Source of the DNA: Pterobdella sp. o SKG-2022
Lineage: Eukaryota; Annelida; Clitellata; Hirudinida; Piscicolidae
Assembly: GCA_964035795.1 (NCBI GenBank)
Contig: OZ038321.1
Span: 12,055,093 to 12,119,092, forward strand
Direction: 5' to 3'
DNA length: 64,000 nt
The notes under the pieces were generated by a model. It did no database searches, was not told the DNA's origin, and saw only the letters and a list, made by a program, of their open reading frames with translations. How positions within the stretch are numbered: the stretch's first letter is position 1; the number at the start of each line of letters is the position of its first letter. Of this stretch, positions 59,501 through 64,000 are shown in pieces. The position numbers were made by a program, and so were the translations under genes.

Positions 59501-62500
59501 TGCTACCTTTCTCTCCCTGTAAACCTTGATCTCCCTGGTAATCAAGACATGAAGTCATAGAATTATTTACTTAAATATTAATTTCATTGAATATTGTTTG
59601 AAAATGATCGTAACTTTAAAGCAAGAAAAAATTTGAATTTTACTATATTAGAAGTTACCTTATCTCCATCATCTCCCAAGAGACCAACAGCTCCTTGAGG
59701 TCCTGGGTCACCCTAAATTTCAATTCTGCTTTTAGAAAATTGTATTTTAAAAAACTATATCAGAACTTACAGGAAGTCCCCTTTCTCCACGTTCTCCTTC
59801 AGCTCCAGTTGGACCAATAGGACCCTAAAATTTTAAAACTGTTTCAATGATATTCCTTAATGAAGATAAAGAATAGATTCTTAGATTATTGTTTACCTGG
59901 TTTCCTTTGGATCCAGCGATTCCAGCGGGCCCAGCTGATCCTGGTCTTCCCTTATAAGAATGTGACATGAAAGTGAATTTTAGATTCAATATTAAGTGTT
60001 AAGTGATGAATTTATTATTTTATTTATTATTCATTCTAACTTACAGGAGATCCTACAGATCCCAGACGTCCAGGCAAACCGGTTCCTCCTTTAGATCCCT
60101 ATATCGTAAAAAAGAAAAAAAATTTGTTAAAAAAAGTAATTTTTGATTTCAAAATAATTTCAAATTTTTCTCAAAATCGATATGAAATGAATTAATTTAC
60201 TGGAATTCCAGGTTTTCCAATTGATCCTGGATCTCCTCTTGGACCATCTGGCCCCTGTGTAATTTTAAAATGAGCTAAATTCTTGATCTTTATTTTTTGC
60301 AAGGAAAATAAAACTAAAAAATAATATTTTTAAATTGAACAACTTGTGAACTCTTACCGCAGGTCCAGGTAGACCCACGTCTCCTGGGAATCCTCTTGGT
60401 CCAGTAGGACCAAGTGGACCTGATGGCCCTGGCCCGCCAGGAGGACCCTGAAATAACCATTTGTATAACATTTTTTTTTCTAAATCATGCTTTTTTTTAA
60501 TATTTTATTTTGTACGCTATGTTATAGTTAAAAATTAACTAACGGAAGGTCCTTCTTTTCCACGTTCTCCATTGGGTCCCTTATCTCCAGGTGGACCGAG
60601 TAAACCTGCATCTCCTCTTTCTCCTGCAATACCTTGAGGTCCAGCTGGTCCCTAGTAGTTCATGATAAGTAATTTAAAATCTTGGAATTCTATATTTAGT
60701 TTTTTCAACATACTGGACTTCCAGGTTGACCTACTGCTCCTGGTTTTCCTGCAGCTCCTGGCAATCCCTTAAACACAAAAAAAAATCAATGATAAATATT
60801 TATTTGAGAAATTCGATGACAAAAATATATTGCAAAATTGAAAGCAAAGTTTTCAAACTAACAATTTCTCCTCTTTCTCCTGGAAAACCTGGCAAACCAT
60901 CTTTACCTGCATTTCCCTAAAATTTTCAAGTTGGTTTTAAAATTTTGTCTACTAATTTTTCTTTATCCCAAAGTCATTTACAACATACTGGCAATCCAGG
61001 AGCTCCCAAATATCCAATTGGTCCTGGTATTCCAGTGGGACCTAATTCACCTCGAGGTCCTTGTGGCCCAACAGGACCTGGTTCTCCTCTGGGACCCATA
61101 GATCCAATTGGACCTGGCCTACCTGCTGGTCCATCTGGACCCTGAAATAAATTATTTTTTTATATTTTTAAAAAAATTTCTGCATAATCATAATTTTAAA
61201 AATTTACTAAATTTTGTTAATGACGTCAAAAAAATATTTATTATAAATAATTTAATATTTTTTTCTTTAAAACTCACTCTTTCTCCGATTTTACCCCTCT
61301 CTCCTGGAGGACCTTGAGAACCCTATTCAGTATTGTTATTTTCAAAAGATACGTTTAGTGAAAAAATAGTCAAAAATTATATTGAATAAGTCTAATTTGA
61401 AAATTTTTCAATAAAATTTCTCACAAGAGATCCTTTGGCTCCAGGTTTACCAGGTTTACCTGGCAGTCCTCTAGATCCCTGGAAAACATTAAATTTTATC
61501 AAAAAGCTTTCTAGTAAAACTTTTTAAAATAATTTTTCGCATTGTCTTATCAACCTTTTCTCCAGTCACACCAGGAAATCCAGTGAAACCATCATTTCCC
61601 TCATGACCCTTCAAGTTTGTGAATGTTTATGTAATAAACTTTATAGATTTATCATTTATTTCATTGAGTTTTTTTCATAAAAACTATAAAGAAATATTTT
61701 TTTTAAATATCCCTTTCAAAAAATTATTGGTTTTATAAAAATGCAAGGCAAGTAACCTTTTCTCCTCTTGGTCCTGGAGGTCCAGCTTCTCCTCTAAGAC
61801 CAATTTCTCCCTGAAATTCAAAAAAAAATTTTTTAGTATAGTTTTAAAAAATTTTTAAATAAATATATTTTTAAATATATTAAAAACCTTTAATCCCACA
61901 GGTCCTTCTTCTCCTCTGGGTCCACTATCTCCTCTTTCACCTTTGTCTCCAATGGGTCCTATTTCTCCTTTCAACCCATCTAACCCATGAGAACCCTGTA
62001 AAAATATTATTTGTTAAATGTATTTTTTTAGAGACATCGTAAGTATCTTGTATTTTAGATTTCAGTTTTTATTCTTCGAAAAATGAAGATTTTAAAGATA
62101 TTTTATTTTTAAGAAACTGAAATTTTCGATAAGTATAATCTTACCATAATTTGTTAGTCATTTGTTAAATGATATTCGAATCGATAAAATCGTTTTATGG
62201 TTTTTACATCTTGTCTAAATATAACTGTTGAAGAAATTGTAGAAAAAAAAGATTTTAATTAAATTTATATATTTAGAAAGAAGCTGATCAGGTTTCTACT
62301 AATTACTATTTCACATATGAAACTAAAATTTAACAATAAATTTTAAATTAAAAATTCAAAAAAAATTTATTATCCTGTTATTTTAATATAGAAAATTTAT
62401 TATTTGATGGTTCAAGCCAGTTATTAAACTCTTTTATAACTTACTCTATCTCCTTGTTCCCCTGGAATTCCTCTAATTCCTGTTTCTCCCTTTAAAATTT

Positions 62501-64000
62501 TTAATTCAATATCCATCATTTTGTTAAATCTATTTATATTTATATATAGATATATTGATAAAATAGTTTCGTGAATCTTATTGAAAATATACCTTGAATC
62601 CAAGAGGTCCTGTTTGACCAATTTCTCCCGGAGCTCCAGGTAAGCCCTGAAAAGTTTTATTTTTATGGCTATTTATTTTAAAATTTATACTAAATACTTC
62701 AAAATACGAAGTTTTAAACTGACAGTATCTCCTTTCTCTCCTTCAGCTCCATCTTTTCCTTGAAGACCCTATCACATGTAATAAAATGTTTATAAGACTT
62801 GTTTGAAAATTGGTTTCTTAAAGAAGAAATTACTAAACAGTAAGTAAATTTAAAAAATGAAATATTCACTATTGGTCCTTCTTGTCCTGGCAAGCCAGTG
62901 AGACCATTTTTTCCAGTGGCTCCTTGAGGTCCTCTAGGCCCAATTGGTCCTGGAGATCCAGGTGCTCCCTGTGATATTATACGAATTTAAATTCTGTAAA
63001 TTTTGGCTTCGAAAATTTTATAATATTTCAAAAATGTCAAATTTTGATTATGATTTAATTATGTTTTTTCTATTCATTATGAGACCCAGTTTTAAAAACC
63101 AATGAGCATTTTGGACAAAATGAATTTGCTTACGGGTTGTCCGGGTAAACCAACAATTCCAGGTCTGCCAAATTCTCCGATGGGACCCTGTGTTTTGGAA
63201 TAAATTCAATATATTTTCAATTTTCAATCATTTTAAAGCTAGCTCAGATTTGAAATTGAAAATGTTCTCACGATTATTCCTTTAGCTCCAGCTAATCCTT
63301 CGTTTCCTGAAGGCCCCTTTTGAAGATTTTCATAATATTTGAAATTATGTGATTCTATTGAACATAAAAAACAATTTAAAAAATGTTTATCAAAAATCAT
63401 TCCATAAGTTATAATATTGTGAATCATAAAAACACGGCAAAACTTGAATTTTTTATTTAGATGAATCTTTTCGATATATTTTATATCATCATCAGGTAAC
63501 CAATTGTTCAGAAAATTATAATATTGGTTTTTCGATTTTGAGACTGTATCGAAAATTTAAAGAAACTAACAGGGGGTCCAACTGGTCCGATTTGGCCTCT
63601 AGGCCCATCAAATCCTCTAGGACCCTAAAATGATATCATTAAATCTGATGCCTCAATTAGCCAAATGAGTGTTCATTTTAAATTTAATAAAATTACTGAA
63701 TTATTTAAATTCGAATAATTAAATTTTATTTTTTTTGGAAAAATAATTGTAAGATAAAACGCAACAGAATAAGTACTTACAGGCTCACCTTCCAATCCGA
63801 TAGGACCCGCAGGACCAACGTCTCCCTTTAATTAAAACATAATGATAAACCTTTGAAATTCGTTAAATTTAATTTTTTAAAGTGTTGAAAATTTTTTACG
63901 AACATATGAACATAAAACAAAACAAATATCTAAAAAAGCATACGATATTAGATCAATTTTTTTTGAACAATTTCTCAATTTCGAACCTGTTCTCCTTCAG
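55363..64000 (-). CDS. Fibrillar collagen alpha chain, 3' part of gene
   Basis: A fibril-forming collagen of the extracellular matrix. Forty-five exons are visible: 41 purely Gly-X-Y exons from the right edge to 56585, then one joint exon and three C-propeptide exons. About 302 triplets (about 906 residues) of helix are in the window, so of a usual helix of about 338 triplets only the N-terminal part, N-propeptide and signal peptide are missing. All helix exons begin with a Gly codon and are multiples of nine bases, mostly 54, also 45, 99 and 108, the ancestral fibrillar-collagen pattern, plus unusual 72, 90 and 153. The ending [10 protein letters not shown] closely follows the family ending GFDVGPVCFL. 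The clade (A, B or C) cannot be settled without a tree. Confidence 0.95.
56585..64000 (-). CDS. Fibrillar collagen triple-helix exons (41 Gly-X-Y exons)
   Basis: Low-high positions, 3' to 5': 56585-56656, 56736-56789, 56862-56969, 57125-57178, 57467-57520, 57602-57655, 57759-57866, 57942-57995, 58063-58116, 58213-58266, 58437-58544, 58677-58784, 58861-58914, 59019-59126, 59204-59257, 59346-59399, 59481-59534, 59659-59712, 59771-59824, 59897-59950, 60045-60098, 60201-60254, 60358-60447, 60544-60651, 60714-60767, 60863-60916, 60989-61141, 61278-61322, 61425-61478, 61555-61608, 61757-61810, 61888-61995, 62445-62489, 62593-62646, 62724-62768, 62870-62968, 63134-63187, 63272-63316, 63571-63624, 63781-63825 and 63987 to the edge. 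I translated each one: Gly is in every third position with one exception, a Ser codon in 57125-57178. GLKGHKG in 56585-56656 resembles a lysyl-oxidase cross-link site. Confidence 0.93.

Overview
This is a nuclear genomic window from an invertebrate animal. It is AT-rich, its genes have many short introns with GT/AG borders, and it is crowded with non-LTR retrotransposons, a tRNA-derived SINE and palindromic elements. The gene set (BLTP1, VPS53, CEP57, HOP2, a fibrillar collagen) is metazoan. I cannot fix the phylum from sequence alone. Gene names come from comparison with family members I know; no search was run. Exon borders were read by hand and checked for phase, so a few may be off by some bases.

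Layout. (1) 1-2450: decayed CR1/L2-like LINE on the + strand, probably inside an intron of the next gene. (2) 2618-25718, minus strand: 5' three-fifths of BLTP1 (KIAA1109/tweek, a bridge-like lipid-transfer protein), about 49 exons, one partly lost in a 200-N gap; the 3' part lies beyond the left edge. (3) 26040-36042, plus strand: a complete 21-exon VPS53 (GARP/EARP tethering complex), head-to-head with BLTP1 with about 345 bp between start codons. (4) 36290-40060: two LINE remnants. (5) 40240-47799, plus strand: a CEP57-family centrosomal gene in 9 exons, 448 codons, with a nested LINE cluster in its large intron. (6) 48360-54480: LINE graveyard containing an intronless HOP2 (PSMC3IP) copy with the marks of retroposition. 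(7) 55351 to the right edge, minus strand: 3' part of a fibrillar collagen gene, 41 Gly-X-Y exons plus a four-exon COLFI C-propeptide; the 5' end is off the window.

Functionally, BLTP1 and VPS53 both act in membrane traffic and lipid homeostasis and may share a promoter. Nothing here looks like a prokaryotic-style system. The most interesting signals are: a collagen C-propeptide lacking both interchain-bonding cysteines; one Gly-to-Ser break in about 300 otherwise perfect triplets; the HOP2 retrocopy with a candidate target-site duplication and A-tract; a family of long palindromic elements; and SINEs with one tRNA-Ile-like head and two different tails.
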